Notes: generated from the letters alone by a model not told the origin. A stretch of DNA of 46,274 nt from Desulfotomaculaceae bacterium (GCA_028702695.1 JAQVOH010000008.1:1-46274), one strand, 5' to 3'; positions 31,872 to 44,128 are shown, counted from the first letter of the stretch. Made by a program: numbers and translations.

Positions 31872-33125
31872 TCAACTTCTAATTTTATCCCACCATCGCT
31901 GCAGCCACCGCCCCAATGGCCCGGTCGTCAGCATTTCGACGTACTGGTCCTCGTCCTCTTCGGGCACCGGAAGCAGACCCCAGTTCAGCCCCGGGCCTGG
32001 CGGCCGCAAGGTAGCCTGCCGATTTCCCCCTGCTGCGTGGCTGAAGTAATCTACCAACACGGGCCATAAGGAACCCCTCAGTCGCTGGAATAAATCATCA
32101 CGCCCGGTCACTGTTTCGCCGTTCAAAGCCAGGATTACATCTCCGGAACGCAAGCCCGCATGCCAAGCAGGGCCCTCTGGTTGCACGTCCAGCAGCCTGG
32201 TTCCCTGCTCAGGTGGCACGTACAGGGGGGTCCCCCTGGACTCAATCCTCCGCCCTGCATAAATAACCGCCTCGTGGCCCAAAAAGGAGAATAAAGCCGC
32301 TGCCAGCGCCAATGTCTCACTCTGCTGGGCCAATACGGCCAAAACCAGCAAGGTCAGGCTGTAGCCCCCCAGGAATAGTGCGGTTAGGCGGCTTTTTTCC
32401 TGAGGACTCCTGGCCGTGGCAATGTCACCATAACCGAGACCAGCCACTACAGGCAACAGCGCATATACCAGGTCCTGGGGATTACCTGGTACACCCGTCT
32501 TGAGTAGCGGCCACCAGCCGGGCATATTGATTCCGTTTTCAACCGTGCCGCCGGTCATAACTGCCAGTACAACTATAGGAATAGGCCAGAATTTTTGCAG
32601 CGTAAAGCCGCCGGTAACCTTCCCACCCTGCCCTTTGATGTAGGCCGGAACCGCCCCCAGGTGTCCGCTGGCCAGGATTAAAAGGCTCTCCACCATATGC
32701 AATACAGCGACCAGGGCTATAATCTGCGGCACGTTAATATCTGGAAACCCCAGGGTCAGGTTAGCCAACGCCAACACCCCGCCGGCATAAGAAAAGCACA
32801 AAAACCGCATATTTATCAGCATCAATAAGATTGCTACCGGCCACAGGTACATCAGCCCGGATTCAGAAAGCGTCAGTCCGATCAAAACCATCACAATGCT
32901 GCCGGCTAATCCCCCCAGCAGACCAAAACCGGCAGCGGCCAGGATACTCGGGTAAATTCGCCTGGCGCCCCGCCCAAAAAAGCTTTCCCGCGCCTTTTCC
33001 ATACGTCTGTACTGGACGGCGATTAATACCAGCACCACCAGGAAAATAGCTAAAAACTGCGGGTCCATAAAGGCGCCGAGAAAAGATTGCAGGATCAGCG
33101 GAATTATATCTAGGAAGGGAAACAA
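31872..33125 (-). CDS. MinJ-like multi-pass membrane PDZ protein (417 aa)
   Basis: Integral membrane protein with about eight to ten hydrophobic segments in residues 1-300 and one PDZ domain at about 310-375 (LLDVQPEGPAWHAGLRSGDV, ILALNGETVTGRDDLF). In Bacillus the same neighbourhood (ftsE-ftsX-ctpB-minJ) holds MinJ, which bridges DivIVA and MinD at the division site, and the topology matches. The role here is therefore inferred mainly from synteny and architecture. TTG 33125 is supported by GAGGTG 7 nt upstream. There is no protease motif (no HExxH), so it is not a site-2 protease. Confidence 0.78.
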   Translation of the reverse strand: MFPFLDIIPLILQSFLGAFMDPQFLAIFLVVLVLIAVQYRRMEKARESFFGRGARRIYPSILAAAGFGLLGGLAGSIVMVLIGLTLSESGLMYLWPVAILLMLINMRFLCFSYAGGVLALANLTLGFPDINVPQIIALVAVLHMVESLLILASGHLGAVPAYIKGQGGKVTGGFTLQKFWPIPIVVLAVMTGGTVENGINMPGWWPLLKTGVPGNPQDLVYALLPVVAGLGYGDIATARSPQEKSRLTALFLGGYSLTLLVLAVLAQQSETLALAAALFSFLGHEAVIYAGRRIESRGTPLYVPPEQGTRLLDVQPEGPAWHAGLRSGDVILALNGETVTGRDDLFQRLRGSLWPVLVDYFSHAAGGNRQATLRPPGPGLNWGLLPVPEEDEDQYVEMLTTGPLGRWLQRWWDKIRS

Positions 33126-33260
33126 TATCTTTCACCTCATCGGAAGCTCCGGCAAAAAACTATTCCACTATCTTGAAAACAACATTGTGGGCTGGTTCAT
33201 AAAATGTAAACCCTGCTTGCTTACTCCAGCCATATCCTCAGTACTCATTCCAGGTCATGT

Positions 33261-33287
33261 AAAAAAGCCGCGGGGGGAGCCCACGGC
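33261..33287 (-). terminator. Terminator of the ctp gene
   Basis: GCCGTGGG pairs with CCCGCGGC (one wobble) around a 5-nt loop, followed on the minus strand by TTTTTT, just after the stop at 33297. Confidence 0.8.
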
Positions 33288-33296
33288 CTTAAAACT

Positions 33297-34460
33297 TTAA
33301 CCCGCAATCTTTTGCTTTATTAATTCGATAGCCCGGTCGAGCTGTATGTCACGGACATCATTCTCCCCTGGCTGCACCAGCACGTCCGGTAGAATTCCTT
33401 TTTCGTGGATGTCACTACGGTTGGGAGTGAGATAGCGGGCTGTGGTAAGTTTCAGCCCAGCCCCGTTACTAAGGGGAAATACGGTTTGCACAATCCCCTT
33501 GCCGAAGGATTTGGTACCAACCAGAGTCCCCGCACCGGTGTCTTTTACCGCCCCGGCCAGAATTTCTGCCGCACTAGCGCTGCCCCCGTTAATTAACACC
33601 ACCAGAGGTAGCTGAGCCGTCCGGCCCTCAGAGGAGAACTCCTGGTCCCTGCCAAAGCGGTAGTCGATAAAGACAATAGGACCCTTCGGGATATAATTCT
33701 TGGCCACATTAACTGCGGCGACAAGCTCTCCGCCAGGGTTGTCCCTGAGATCCAGAATCAGGCCTTTAACCTGCTCTTTTTGCAATTTGGCCAGGTTTTC
33801 CTTCATTTCCTCGGAGGTGTGCTCGGTAAACTGGCTGATCACTGCATAGCCAATAGCCGTGTTCGGCAGCACCTGACTCTCTACGGTGGGAACGCTGATT
33901 TCCTCTCTGATTAGCTCTCTGGTGAACTGCATGGGCTCGGTTATTTCTTTACGGTCAATGGTGAGGGTAACTTTAGATCCTACTTCCCCGCGCATGAGGC
34001 TGATCGCGGTTTCCAAATCAATCCCTTCGGCGTCATGGTCATCGATTTTACTGATAACGTCTCCGGCAACGATGCCCGCTTTAGCAGCCGGTGTCCCCTG
34101 GTAGGCTCTAACCACCGTCAGGTACTGCTCTTTGACACCCACCAGAATGCCCAATCCTCCAAAGGAACCTTTAATCTGCTCATTAAGCTGGGCAAAAGTT
34201 TTGGGGTCAAGATAAACCGAGTAGGGGTCGTTTAAAGAACCAACCATCCCCTTAATGGCCCCGTCCACCAACTGGGTCGCATCAACCGGCTGCAGGGACT
34301 GTGTCCGGACCAAGGTAACCACCTTCACCAGGTTGCCCAGGTGTTTATAATTGGTGGCCAGGAGAACTCCCCCAGCCAGAAAGACGATTACAATCAAAAC
34401 CGCCAGGACCGAAAATAGCCTGCCGCCTCTGAGCCTGAAGAAGGATTCCTTAGATTCCAA
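33297..34460 (-). CDS. C-terminal processing peptidase, S41 family, CtpA/CtpB-like (387 aa)
   Basis: Membrane-tethered serine protease that trims proteins outside the membrane; in spore formers CtpB acts in sporulation signalling. One N-terminal transmembrane segment (about 17-35), a PDZ domain (about 95-175, VRAYQGTPAAKAGIVAGDVI), and the S41 core with the catalytic Ser in GGSASAAEILAGAV and Lys in TKSFGKGIVQTVF are visible. The C-terminal RYLTPNRSDIHEKGILPD is typical. TTG 34460 has a weak upstream ribosome site. It lies between the envC-like and minJ-like genes, as in Bacillus. Confidence 0.95.
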   Translation of the reverse strand: MESKESFFRLRGGRLFSVLAVLIVIVFLAGGVLLATNYKHLGNLVKVVTLVRTQSLQPVDATQLVDGAIKGMVGSLNDPYSVYLDPKTFAQLNEQIKGSFGGLGILVGVKEQYLTVVRAYQGTPAAKAGIVAGDVISKIDDHDAEGIDLETAISLMRGEVGSKVTLTIDRKEITEPMQFTRELIREEISVPTVESQVLPNTAIGYAVISQFTEHTSEEMKENLAKLQKEQVKGLILDLRDNPGGELVAAVNVAKNYIPKGPIVFIDYRFGRDQEFSSEGRTAQLPLVVLINGGSASAAEILAGAVKDTGAGTLVGTKSFGKGIVQTVFPLSNGAGLKLTTARYLTPNRSDIHEKGILPDVLVQPGENDVRDIQLDRAIELIKQKIAG

Positions 34461-34620
34461 ATAGATGCACCGCCCTAATCTTTGTACATACGTTATTATA
34501 CTACTACAATCTGGTAAACATGTCCAATATCAAGCCCCGCACGCCTAATATTTTGCACCAAGAAAAAACATATTAGCCTTGAGGAACCCATGTACCTACA
34601 ACGCTAAACAAGAACAAAGA

Positions 34621-34639
34621 CCACCGTTGACACCGGTGG
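34621..34639 (-). terminator. Possible terminator of the envC-like gene
   Basis: CCACCG (34621-34626) pairs with CGGTGG (34634-34639). The minus strand continues TCTTTGTTCTTG, a poor T run, so termination here would be partial. Confidence 0.4.
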
Positions 34640-34757
34640 CCTCACGCTTTCAGGCAGTTCCTCTAGCAGGGCATACCACCTGACATCCCTAGTATTGTAT
34701 TGTTAAAGAAACGGCTTGCGTCCGGTCCTTTAAGTTCGATCTTAAAGCTTATTCATA

Positions 34758-35885
34758 CTAAAAATAATTAAGCGGGTTAACCGGGGTCCCGTCCACCCTC
34801 ACTGAGAAATCAAGGTGCGGCCCGGTGGAAAGACCGGTACTGCCTATTCTGGCAATAGCGTCCCCTCGCTGAACTTCCTGACCATAACCAACCAGTTGGG
34901 AGGACAGGTGGGCATAAAGTGTGGTCAGTCCGCCACCGTGGTCAATCATCACAACATTGCCGTAACCATCCATATAGCTCACGTCGATGATAACTCCGTC
35001 CTGGGCTGCCACCACCGTGACTCCATAACCGCCTGGGATATCAATCCCGTTGTGCATGCGGCTGGTTCCATAAACGGGGTGGATACGAGGGCCAAAGTAG
35101 GAGGATATATCGCCACAACTGGGCACCGGCCAATCAAAGGCACCCTCGGATTGCGGCCGGTCATTGGAACGACTGCGGGCAATCTCTCTCAGGATATTTT
35201 GCTCCTGTGCCTCCAGGCGGGCTGCCTCTGCCTCGAGATCCCACATATTGTCCTTGGCCTCGCTCAAAAGAGCATTTCTTTCACCCTGCTTAACTGCCAG
35301 TTCCTGGCGGGCGGATTCCTGCTCGGCAATCATTTTTTCCATTTTTTCCTTTTGGAAATCGAGGTCGTCCTTTTTGGCGCTGAGCCTTTCGCGGTCTGCC
35401 TTCACCTGGTCAATGGTGGATACATCCTGTTGAACCACCCTGCTGAGCAGTTCAAAACGACTAATAAAATCACTAAAGTCCTTGGAGTCAAATAGGACTT
35501 CCATGTAGCTGACATTGCCCATCTCGTAGACATTGCGAACGCGCTCGTTTAGAACCTCGGTACTTTGATCGAGCTTAACCTGGGCATCCTCAAGCTCTTC
35601 CTCAAGCCTGGCCAGGTTATTCCGGGCCTGCGCCAGGCCCCCTTCCAGATCCTTGATTTGTACAGATTTTTCACTGATTGACTGGCTGAGAACTGCGACC
35701 TGGCTGGTGTAGTCATTTACCACCCCTCTGGCCTGATCAGTCTCGGACCTCTTCTGGTCAAGCTGCTCCCTAGTTTGTTGCAACTGGTCTTCCAGTTCAT
35801 CACCAAAGGCGATACCGGCACCCAACAGGAAAACCAGCGCCATCGCAATGAGCAACACCTTTTTCTTGATCACGCCTGCAACCAA
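34758..35885 (-). CDS. EnvC-like M23 peptidase / murein hydrolase activator with coiled coil (375 aa)
   Basis: Extracytoplasmic partner of FtsEX. It has a signal peptide ([20 protein letters not shown]), a long coiled coil at about 30-240 rich in Gln, Glu and Arg, and a C-terminal LytM/M23 domain. Zinc-site elements HNGIDIPGG and YAHLSSQ plus HPVYGTSRM are present, so unlike EnvC proper the metalloendopeptidase may be active. TTG 35885 is preferred because CAGGAG lies 8 nt upstream; GTG 35894 would overlap it. It follows ftsX by 18 bases and is in one operon with ftsEX, which in other bacteria controls it by ATP hydrolysis at the septum. Confidence 0.92.
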   Translation of the reverse strand: MVAGVIKKKVLLIAMALVFLLGAGIAFGDELEDQLQQTREQLDQKRSETDQARGVVNDYTSQVAVLSQSISEKSVQIKDLEGGLAQARNNLARLEEELEDAQVKLDQSTEVLNERVRNVYEMGNVSYMEVLFDSKDFSDFISRFELLSRVVQQDVSTIDQVKADRERLSAKKDDLDFQKEKMEKMIAEQESARQELAVKQGERNALLSEAKDNMWDLEAEAARLEAQEQNILREIARSRSNDRPQSEGAFDWPVPSCGDISSYFGPRIHPVYGTSRMHNGIDIPGGYGVTVVAAQDGVIIDVSYMDGYGNVVMIDHGGGLTTLYAHLSSQLVGYGQEVQRGDAIARIGSTGLSTGPHLDFSVRVDGTPVNPLNYF

Positions 35886-35903
35886 ATCAATCACTCCTGG
35901 TTC

Positions 35904-36791
35904 CTAAGTATTTAAAAACTTACGCAAACTGATCATACTGCCGGCTACCCCGATGACCAGGCCCAGACCCAGCAGGGACTCCACCAGAGGAACCAGCAGG
36001 CTCCGGTCGCTAATCAATTGAATAAAAGGCAACGAAAGTTCAATACTGCCAATTAGCGAAAGATACCCGTAATAGACGGCTACAACCGCTAGTAATGAGC
36101 CGGTCAGGCCAAGAAACATCCCTTCCAGCAGAAAGGGGAAGCGCACAAACCAGTTTGTAGCCCCCAGCATCTTCATAATTCCTACTTCTTTACGCCTGGC
36201 AAAAACAGAAAGGCGGATGGTGGTGGCAATCAGGAAAACCGCCGCAATTCCCAAAAGAACCATCGTCACCAACCCGGCGGTCCGCACCCACTTGCTGAGC
36301 GCCAGCAATTTCTCCACGACACCTTGCCCGTAACGCACCTGATCAACGGCATCAAAGGATTCGAGTTGGTAGGCCAGCGGCGCTACCTGGTCGACCACAC
36401 TGGTTTTGATCCGCAAAGCATCCGGTAGAGGATTTTTTTCCTCCAGACCGGTCAGAATATCCTGTTTATCACCAAAGTTTTTTTTCATTTCTTCGAGGGC
36501 TTGAGCTTTTGAGACAAATTTAACTTCAGTCACTTCAGGCATGGCCTTGATCTCTTTCTCCAGCGCCTCGATCTCGTCAGAGCTTGTCTCCTCTTTCAGA
36601 AACAAGCTTATTTCAACACTGGACTCCAGATTGGCAGCGATACTGTTGGCGTTAAGCACCAGCAGAAGAGAACTGCCCAAAATCAACAGGGAAACTGCAA
36701 CGACCCCTATCGAGGCCACTGATAGCCAACTGTTGCGCAAAACCGACTGGAAGGCTTCACGAAAATAGTAATTGATGGTGCTAAGCCTCAC
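35904..36791 (-). CDS. ftsX: Cell-division ABC transporter permease FtsX (295 aa)
   Basis: Membrane half of the FtsEX complex, which transmits ATP hydrolysis to extracellular peptidoglycan hydrolases. It has four transmembrane segments with a large extracellular loop after the first (about residues 50-160) and the conserved ARRKEVGIMKMLGATNWF cytoplasmic segment. GTG 36791 (MRLSTINYYFREAFQSVLRN) matches the family N-terminus and overlaps the end of ftsE by 11 bases, so the two are translationally coupled; the frame is open eight codons further up. Confidence 0.95.
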   Translation of the reverse strand: MRLSTINYYFREAFQSVLRNSWLSVASIGVVAVSLLILGSSLLLVLNANSIAANLESSVEISLFLKEETSSDEIEALEKEIKAMPEVTEVKFVSKAQALEEMKKNFGDKQDILTGLEEKNPLPDALRIKTSVVDQVAPLAYQLESFDAVDQVRYGQGVVEKLLALSKWVRTAGLVTMVLLGIAAVFLIATTIRLSVFARRKEVGIMKMLGATNWFVRFPFLLEGMFLGLTGSLLAVVAVYYGYLSLIGSIELSLPFIQLISDRSLLVPLVESLLGLGLVIGVAGSMISLRKFLNT

Positions 36792-37467
36792 AGCGGTAGG
36801 CACCTTCTTTCTCATCCCGCACCAGCTTGCCGCCGGTCAGCTCAAGAACACGTTTTTTCAAAGCGTCCACTATATCACAGGCATGGGTAGCCATAATGAC
36901 GGTGGTGCCGCGAAGGTTGATGTCCAAAAGCAGCTTCATCAAATCCCATGAAGTTTCCGGGTCCAAATTACCTGTTGGCTCATCGGCGATAATTAAAAAC
37001 GGGTTGTTAACAAGTGCTCGCGCGATGGAAACCCGTTGCTGCTCTCCCCCCGAGAGATGGTTGGGGAAAACACCGGCTTTATCGGGCAAACCCACCATTG
37101 AAAGCACCTTTGGGACTGACTTATGAATATCCTTTTTTGAGGCTCCGATTACCTCAAGAGCAAAGGCCACGTTCTCAAATACCGTCTTTTGGGGCAACAG
37201 GCGGAAATCCTGGAACACCATCCCAATTTTGCGGCGCAGGTAGGGAACTTCGCCTGGTCTCATACGTATCAGGCTTTTACCATCCAAAATGACCTGGCCA
37301 CGGCTGGGCAATTCCTCACGGGAAAGCAGTTTCGTCAGGGTTGATTTGCCGGCTCCGCTGGGTCCAACCAGAAAAACAAACTCACCCTTGTGTATTCGCA
37401 GGGTTACGTCGGAGAGAGCCTTAACTCCGTTGTCATAAGTTTTGGTCACATTGTACAACTGGATCAA
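36781..37467 (-). CDS. ftsE: Cell-division ATP-binding protein FtsE (228 aa)
   Basis: ABC-type ATPase partner of FtsX at the septum. Walker A GPSGAGKST, signature LSGGEQQRVSIARAL and Walker B IIADEPTGNLDPET are intact. TTG 37467 (MIQLYNVTKTYDNGVKAL) is preferred because GAGG lies 8 nt upstream; GTG 37476 overlaps that site. It heads the ftsE-ftsX-envC-like-ctp unit. Confidence 0.96.
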   Translation of the reverse strand: MIQLYNVTKTYDNGVKALSDVTLRIHKGEFVFLVGPSGAGKSTLTKLLSREELPSRGQVILDGKSLIRMRPGEVPYLRRKIGMVFQDFRLLPQKTVFENVAFALEVIGASKKDIHKSVPKVLSMVGLPDKAGVFPNHLSGGEQQRVSIARALVNNPFLIIADEPTGNLDPETSWDLMKLLLDINLRGTTVIMATHACDIVDALKKRVLELTGGKLVRDEKEGAYRCEA

Positions 37468-37678
37468 CCGCCGCACCTCGCTTCTTCAATCACTGGTTGA
37501 CATAAGGCACCTTATCTACATATCACATAGATATTCGACTTAGGTATTCGACGGAAATTGTGCTAATCCTTCTCATAAAGGCAGAAAAGAACAAATTAAC
37601 CCAGCAACCTGTGAGGTTACAACGCACTCATAATTTAATTAAATAGCCATAATTCACCATACGATGAAAATGCAACAC

Positions 37679-38515
37679 CTACCTGTACTCCTTGAACCCC
37701 TCACCGAGGACCTCATGCACATCGGCCAGGATTACAAAGGCTCGCGGGTCCACCCCATGCACGATCTCCTTGAGACGGCTGACCTCCGCGCGGTTGACTA
37801 CCGAAAGCAGAACCTCCCTCCGGGCGCCGGTATAGACACCTTGTGCGTGCCAGGCGGTAGCGCCCCGGTCCAAGTCAGCCGTGATCGCCTCAGCTATTTC
37901 ACCCGAACGTTCGGAGATAATCAGGAAAGCCTTGGCATAGCTGAGCCCTTCCTGCACCACGTCAATCAGCCAGGCGATGATAAAAATAGTGATCAGGGCA
38001 TACATGGCCAGCTCTGCCGAACGAAAGGCAACCCCCGCGGCTAAAACCACAGCGCCATCCACCAGAAACAGCAGTTGGCCGATGTTTACCCCGGTATAAG
38101 TGCGCAGAATCATGGCTGCCAGGTCGGTCCCCCCGGTAGTCCCCCTGGATCTGAAGACAAGCCCCATACCCAACCCCGTCAAAACGCCTCCGTAAAGGCT
38201 GGCCAGCAGGATATCATTGGTTGGTACCGGCAATACCGGGGCCAGTAGGTCCACCGCCAGTGAAAGCGTGATTGTGCCATACAAGGAACGAAAACCAAAA
38301 CGAAGTCCCAGGCGATAAATACCCATGGCAAAGAGGGGTAAGTTAAGAACGAGGATGGCAGCCCCGACTGGCGCCCCAACCAGATAATGGAGAATGGTGG
38401 CGATACCGCTGACACCCCCGGCTGCAATTTTGTTGGGGATCAGGAACATGTCCAACCCCAGGGCAACCAGCAGTACTCCCAGGCTTACACCTGCTATCTC
38501 GTAAATTGTTTTCAT
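37679..38515 (-). CDS. YitT family membrane protein (278 aa)
   Basis: Membrane protein of unknown function (DUF161 plus DUF2179). Five or six transmembrane segments cover about 1-190 with family motifs GLDMFLIPNKIAAGGVSGIA and FRSRGTTGGTDLAAMIL. A soluble ferredoxin-like C-terminal domain follows (about 215-275, AQGVYTGARREVLLSVVNR). Length is standard. ATG 38515 follows GGAG; the preceding TTG is also in frame. It stands alone, about 200 bp upstream of ftsE. Confidence 0.92.
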   Translation of the reverse strand: MKTIYEIAGVSLGVLLVALGLDMFLIPNKIAAGGVSGIATILHYLVGAPVGAAILVLNLPLFAMGIYRLGLRFGFRSLYGTITLSLAVDLLAPVLPVPTNDILLASLYGGVLTGLGMGLVFRSRGTTGGTDLAAMILRTYTGVNIGQLLFLVDGAVVLAAGVAFRSAELAMYALITIFIIAWLIDVVQEGLSYAKAFLIISERSGEIAEAITADLDRGATAWHAQGVYTGARREVLLSVVNRAEVSRLKEIVHGVDPRAFVILADVHEVLGEGFKEYR

Positions 38516-38713
38516 CAAAGCTCCATCTCATACAAGCGAAAATTTCATTCTATCAGTTACGCTTTATCATGCGGAGAAATGTAGGTTTTTAGACAATAAC
38601 TTGGTAGCCCTATAACCACAAACCTGCGGGCATGGGGTTATCCGGAGTGAACGAAGCACCTGGGTGCATTGCTTGCAGCAAAGCTTAAAATAGCGCGTAG
38701 CTCTTTACAATTC

Positions 38714-38744
38714 GCAAAAAAAGAAGCTCCCTCAGGAGCTTCTT
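38714..38744 (-). terminator. Terminator of prfB
   Basis: Perfect 10-bp stem AAGAAGCTCC / GGAGCTTCTT (38721-38730 with 38735-38744) around CTCA. On the minus strand TTTTTTTGCG follows, 16 bases past the prfB stop. Confidence 0.92.
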
Positions 38745-38759
38745 CAAGGCTGTATTTTA

Positions 38760-39867
38760 TTACCCCCGGCTGCGGGCCTTTTTCCTCAGGTAGGCGGAGA
38801 TGAAGGAGTCTATTTCCCCGTCCATTACTGCATTGACATTGCCCACTTCTTCCCCGGTACGGTGATCCTTGACCATACTGTACGGATGAAATACATAGGA
38901 CCGGATCTGGCTGCCCCAGGCAATTTCCTGATGGTCGCTACGCAGGGCGGCCACTTCAGCCTCTTTCCTGCGCAGTTCCAGATCGGTCAGCTTGGCTCTA
39001 AGCATCTTCATGGCCACCACACGGTTGGACAACTGGGAACGTTCATTCTGGCAGTTCACCACAATCCCGGTAGGTAGGTGGGTAATCCTGACGGCTGAAT
39101 CAGTCTTGTTGACGTGCTGGCCGCCAGCCCCGCCGGAGCGAAAGGTATCAATCTTTAAATCTTCCTGGTTAATCTGTACATCCACATCATCCTCCACCTC
39201 GGGCAACACGTCCACGGAGGCGAAAGAGGTATGACGACGACCGGCAGCGTCAAAGGGGGAAATCCGCACCAGCCGGTGCACCCCCTTTTCTGAACGAAGA
39301 TAACCGTAGGCATTAGAGCCGCTCACCTCGATGGTGGCACTCTTGGTACCGGCCTCATCCCCTGGCAGCATATCCAGGATCTCAACCTTAAAGTGGCGCC
39401 GCTCAGCCCACCGGCTGTACATGCGCAGGAGCATTTCCACCCAGTCCTGCGCCTCGGTGCCCCCGGCCCCGGCGTGCAGCGCCAGAATGGCATTGCCGCG
39501 ATCGTAGGGCCCGTTTAAGAGCACGGCCAGTTCCATATCCGCGACCCTTTGCAGGACAGAATTGAATCCTTCCTTTACTTCCACGGCGATTTGCTGGTCA
39601 CCAGCCTCCTCACCGAGCTCACAGAGTATTTCCAGTTCCTCAAAATCTCTGGCTAACAGCTCAAAGACAGAGACCTTATCACGCAATGCTGACACCTGCT
39701 GGACCACCTTCTGGGCTTTCTCGGACTCGTCCCAAAAACCCTCAGCCAGCATTTGCTTTTCCAAACGATCAATCTCATTCCCTTTTTCAGCTATGTCAAA
39801 GAGAAACCCTCAAATCTTCAACCCGTCTGCCAATGGGCTCCAGGTCCCGTTTTAATTCTGCAAACAC
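38760..39867 (-). CDS. prfB: Peptide chain release factor 2, programmed +1 frameshift
   Basis: RF2 reads UGA and UAA stops. The gene is in two frames. GTG 39867 (AAGGTAGG 8 nt upstream) gives 23 codons to an in-frame TGA at 39798-39796. The slippery site reads AGGGTTTCTCTTTGAC, with an internal Shine-Dalgarno-like AGGG before CTT TGA C, the known RF2 autoregulatory signal. Shifting +1 continues at GAC 39797 to the stop at 38760, about 368 residues. The stop-codon selector SPF (ISPFDAAGRRHTSF) and the catalytic GGQ (GGAGGQHVNKTDSAVR) are present. It lies 24 bases after secA and is probably co-transcribed with it. Confidence 0.96.
39795..39812 (-). promoter_or_regulatory. RF2 programmed frameshift site
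   Basis: AGGGTTTCTCTTTGAC: the AGGG acts as internal ribosome-binding stimulator, CTT is the slippery codon and TGA C the poorly read stop. When RF2 is scarce the ribosome shifts +1 and makes more RF2. The spacing matches the canonical signal, with GTTT in place of the common GGGTAT-type sequence. Confidence 0.93.
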
Positions 39868-39891
39868 ATGGCACACCTACCTTTTTGCTAT

Positions 39892-42552
<2,661 letters not shown>

Positions 42553-42724
42553 TAACATCACCTCTTTAAGCAAATCCTACCCTGAACGCCTCAATTCCGG
42601 AAAGCCAGGCAATAGGAGGAACTCCCCGGAAGTATGAAGTGAAAAAACAAAACGTTTAACTATATTAACTATCAGAATATTATACTGCATCAAACTGGAA
42701 ATCGTCAATGTCTGGAAACCAAGA

Positions 42725-42748
42725 GCGGCGCACCTTAAGGTGCGCCGC
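42725..42748. terminator. GC-rich hairpin between hpf and secA
   Basis: Perfect 10-bp stem GCGGCGCACC / GGTGCGCCGC around TTAA. No T run on the minus strand, so it may be an mRNA-stability or pause hairpin rather than a full terminator of hpf. Confidence 0.5.
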
Positions 42749-42840
42749 AAATTATTACTGATTCTTTGAGCCAGTTTATGTCTACCGGCTCCTGTATATT
42801 ATTAATTGTTAACCGGTTATTGATGTGGAATTTTTCCGGT

Positions 42841-43359
42841 TTAAAACTCCTGCTCGATCAGGCCATAGTTACCGTCCTTGCGTTTGTACACGACGTTCAC
42901 CTGTTCAGTCTCAGCGTTGGAAAACACAAAGAAATTATGTCCTAAGAGGTTCATCTGGAGCACGGCCTCGTCCACCGGCATGGGCTTGATGGCAAAGCGC
43001 TTGGTTCTCACCATCCTCGGTGTATCTTCCTCAGGAGCTACCGGACCCCGCTGTTCATTGATAAAGCGGACGCCCCTCTTTTGCAGCTTGCCCTTGTATT
43101 TGCCAATCTGCTTCTCAAGCTTTTCCACCACCAGGTCGACGGAGGTATACATATCGCCGGTTGTTTCTTCCCCCCGCAGAATCATCCCGTTAATGGGAAT
43201 GGTTACTTCAATCCGGTGCGAATCCTTTTCAACGGTCATGGTAACCTGAGCATCCCCCAAGTTATCAATGAATTTATCTAACTTGCCGACTCGCTTACCA
43301 ACATATTCCTTTAAGGCATTCGTAACTTCAATGTTCCGGCCGCGTACCTGTACGTTCAT
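42841..43359 (-). CDS. hpf: Ribosome hibernation promoting factor, long form (172 aa)
   Basis: Binds the 30S decoding centre in stationary phase and dimerises ribosomes into 100S particles. The N-terminal domain (1-100, MNVQVRGRNIEVTNALKEYV) and the extra C-terminal dimerisation domain (about 118-172, RTKRFAIKPMPVDEAVLQM, LLGHNFFVF) define the long Gram-positive form. ATG 43359 with GGAG upstream. The gene lies just upstream of secA, as in many Firmicutes. Confidence 0.96.
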   Translation of the reverse strand: MNVQVRGRNIEVTNALKEYVGKRVGKLDKFIDNLGDAQVTMTVEKDSHRIEVTIPINGMILRGEETTGDMYTSVDLVVEKLEKQIGKYKGKLQKRGVRFINEQRGPVAPEEDTPRMVRTKRFAIKPMPVDEAVLQMNLLGHNFFVFSNAETEQVNVVYKRKDGNYGLIEQEF

Positions 43360-43437
43360 ATACTAACACTCCTTCCACTCTCTCTTAGTATATTATTACC
43401 CAAACAAGTAAAAAATCCTGCTAAAATAAGGGCGGAG

Positions 43438-43466
43438 AAGCAAAAGCCCCAAGCTTAAGCTGGGGC
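43438..43466 (-). terminator. Terminator of the cold-shock gene
   Basis: GCCCC/GGGGC plus an AGCTT/AAGCT inner stem with one bulged A (43446-43466). On the minus strand TTTTGCTTCT follows. Confidence 0.75.
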
Positions 43467-43477
43467 AAATCTAGCAT

Positions 43478-43675
43478 TTATAATTTAACAACGTTGGCCG
43501 CCTGAGGCCCCCGCGCACCTTCGACAATATCAAATTCAACCTGTTGGCCCTCGCTCAAGGTCTTAAAACCTTCTTCCTGAATCGCCGAGAAGTGGACAAA
43601 AACATCTCCACCATCCTCCCGCTCGATGAAACCATACCCCTTTTCCTGGTTGAACCACTTGACTTTACCTAACAC
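43478..43675 (-). CDS. Cold-shock protein, CspA family (65 aa)
   Basis: Single-stranded nucleic-acid chaperone. RNP1 KGYGFIE and RNP2 VFVHFSAI are intact on the five-stranded OB fold. GTG 43675 gives [16 protein letters not shown], the usual start, with AGGAGGT 7 nt upstream; ATG 43681 sits only 2 nt after that site and is less likely. It has its own promoter (43726-43755) and terminator. Confidence 0.95.
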   Translation of the reverse strand: MLGKVKWFNQEKGYGFIEREDGGDVFVHFSAIQEEGFKTLSEGQQVEFDIVEGARGPQAANVVKL

Positions 43676-43725
43676 AAACATACCTCCTAAAGCTTGTTAC
43701 GGCAAGTATTCAACTAACTAAGGAA

Positions 43726-43755
43726 ATAGTATCACAGGGAAAATATCATTGTCAA
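43726..43755 (-). promoter_or_regulatory. Sigma-A type promoter of the cold-shock gene
   Basis: Minus strand TTGACA (43755-43750), an 18-nt spacer, and TACTAT (43731-43726). This is near consensus, 51 bases or so upstream of the GTG. The transcript leader would be about 45 nt. Confidence 0.8.
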
Positions 43756-43894
43756 GCCTTGCCACTATTGATTGATCCTGGTTTCTAAAATCGACGGGAT
43801 CATGGGTGCTTGTATCACATCAAGTTGAAGTAAAGCATGACGGCTTAGGAATGTCGAAAAATTCCTTGTTGATCAATGTATGTGAAGAAAAGCC

Positions 43895-43912
43895 TGTGGA
43901 TAATGTGGATAA
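43895..43912 (-). promoter_or_regulatory. Two head-to-tail DnaA boxes
   Basis: TGTGGATAA occurs twice without a gap; on the minus strand each reads the consensus DnaA box TTATCCACA. A two-mismatch third copy TGTTAATAA starts 3 nt further (43916-43924), followed by AT-rich sequence. Too few boxes and the wrong gene neighbours for a normal oriC. Confidence 0.6.
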
Positions 43913-44128
43913 ACGTGTTAATAACTTATAAAATCAACGGATGATGTGTTGAATACTTCCTTAATGACCAAAACAGTTTGTCATATTTTGTCAACAGCTG
44001 GCACGTTTCTTGTAATATATTTAACACAAAAGAATGGCTAGGAGCAATACCCAAACACCTGTACCACAGGTCCTGGCGAAAACCATACAAACCTTGGCGA
44101 CGGGTTTTCTCTCAGTGGGGAAAAACCG

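Noticed and set aside
31872-33125. Site-2 intramembrane protease
   Set aside because: It has a PDZ domain and many membrane segments but no HExxH zinc motif.
43895-43924. Chromosomal origin of replication
   Set aside because: Only two good DnaA boxes and neighbours are hpf, csp and a PurF-like gene, not dnaA, dnaN or rpmH.
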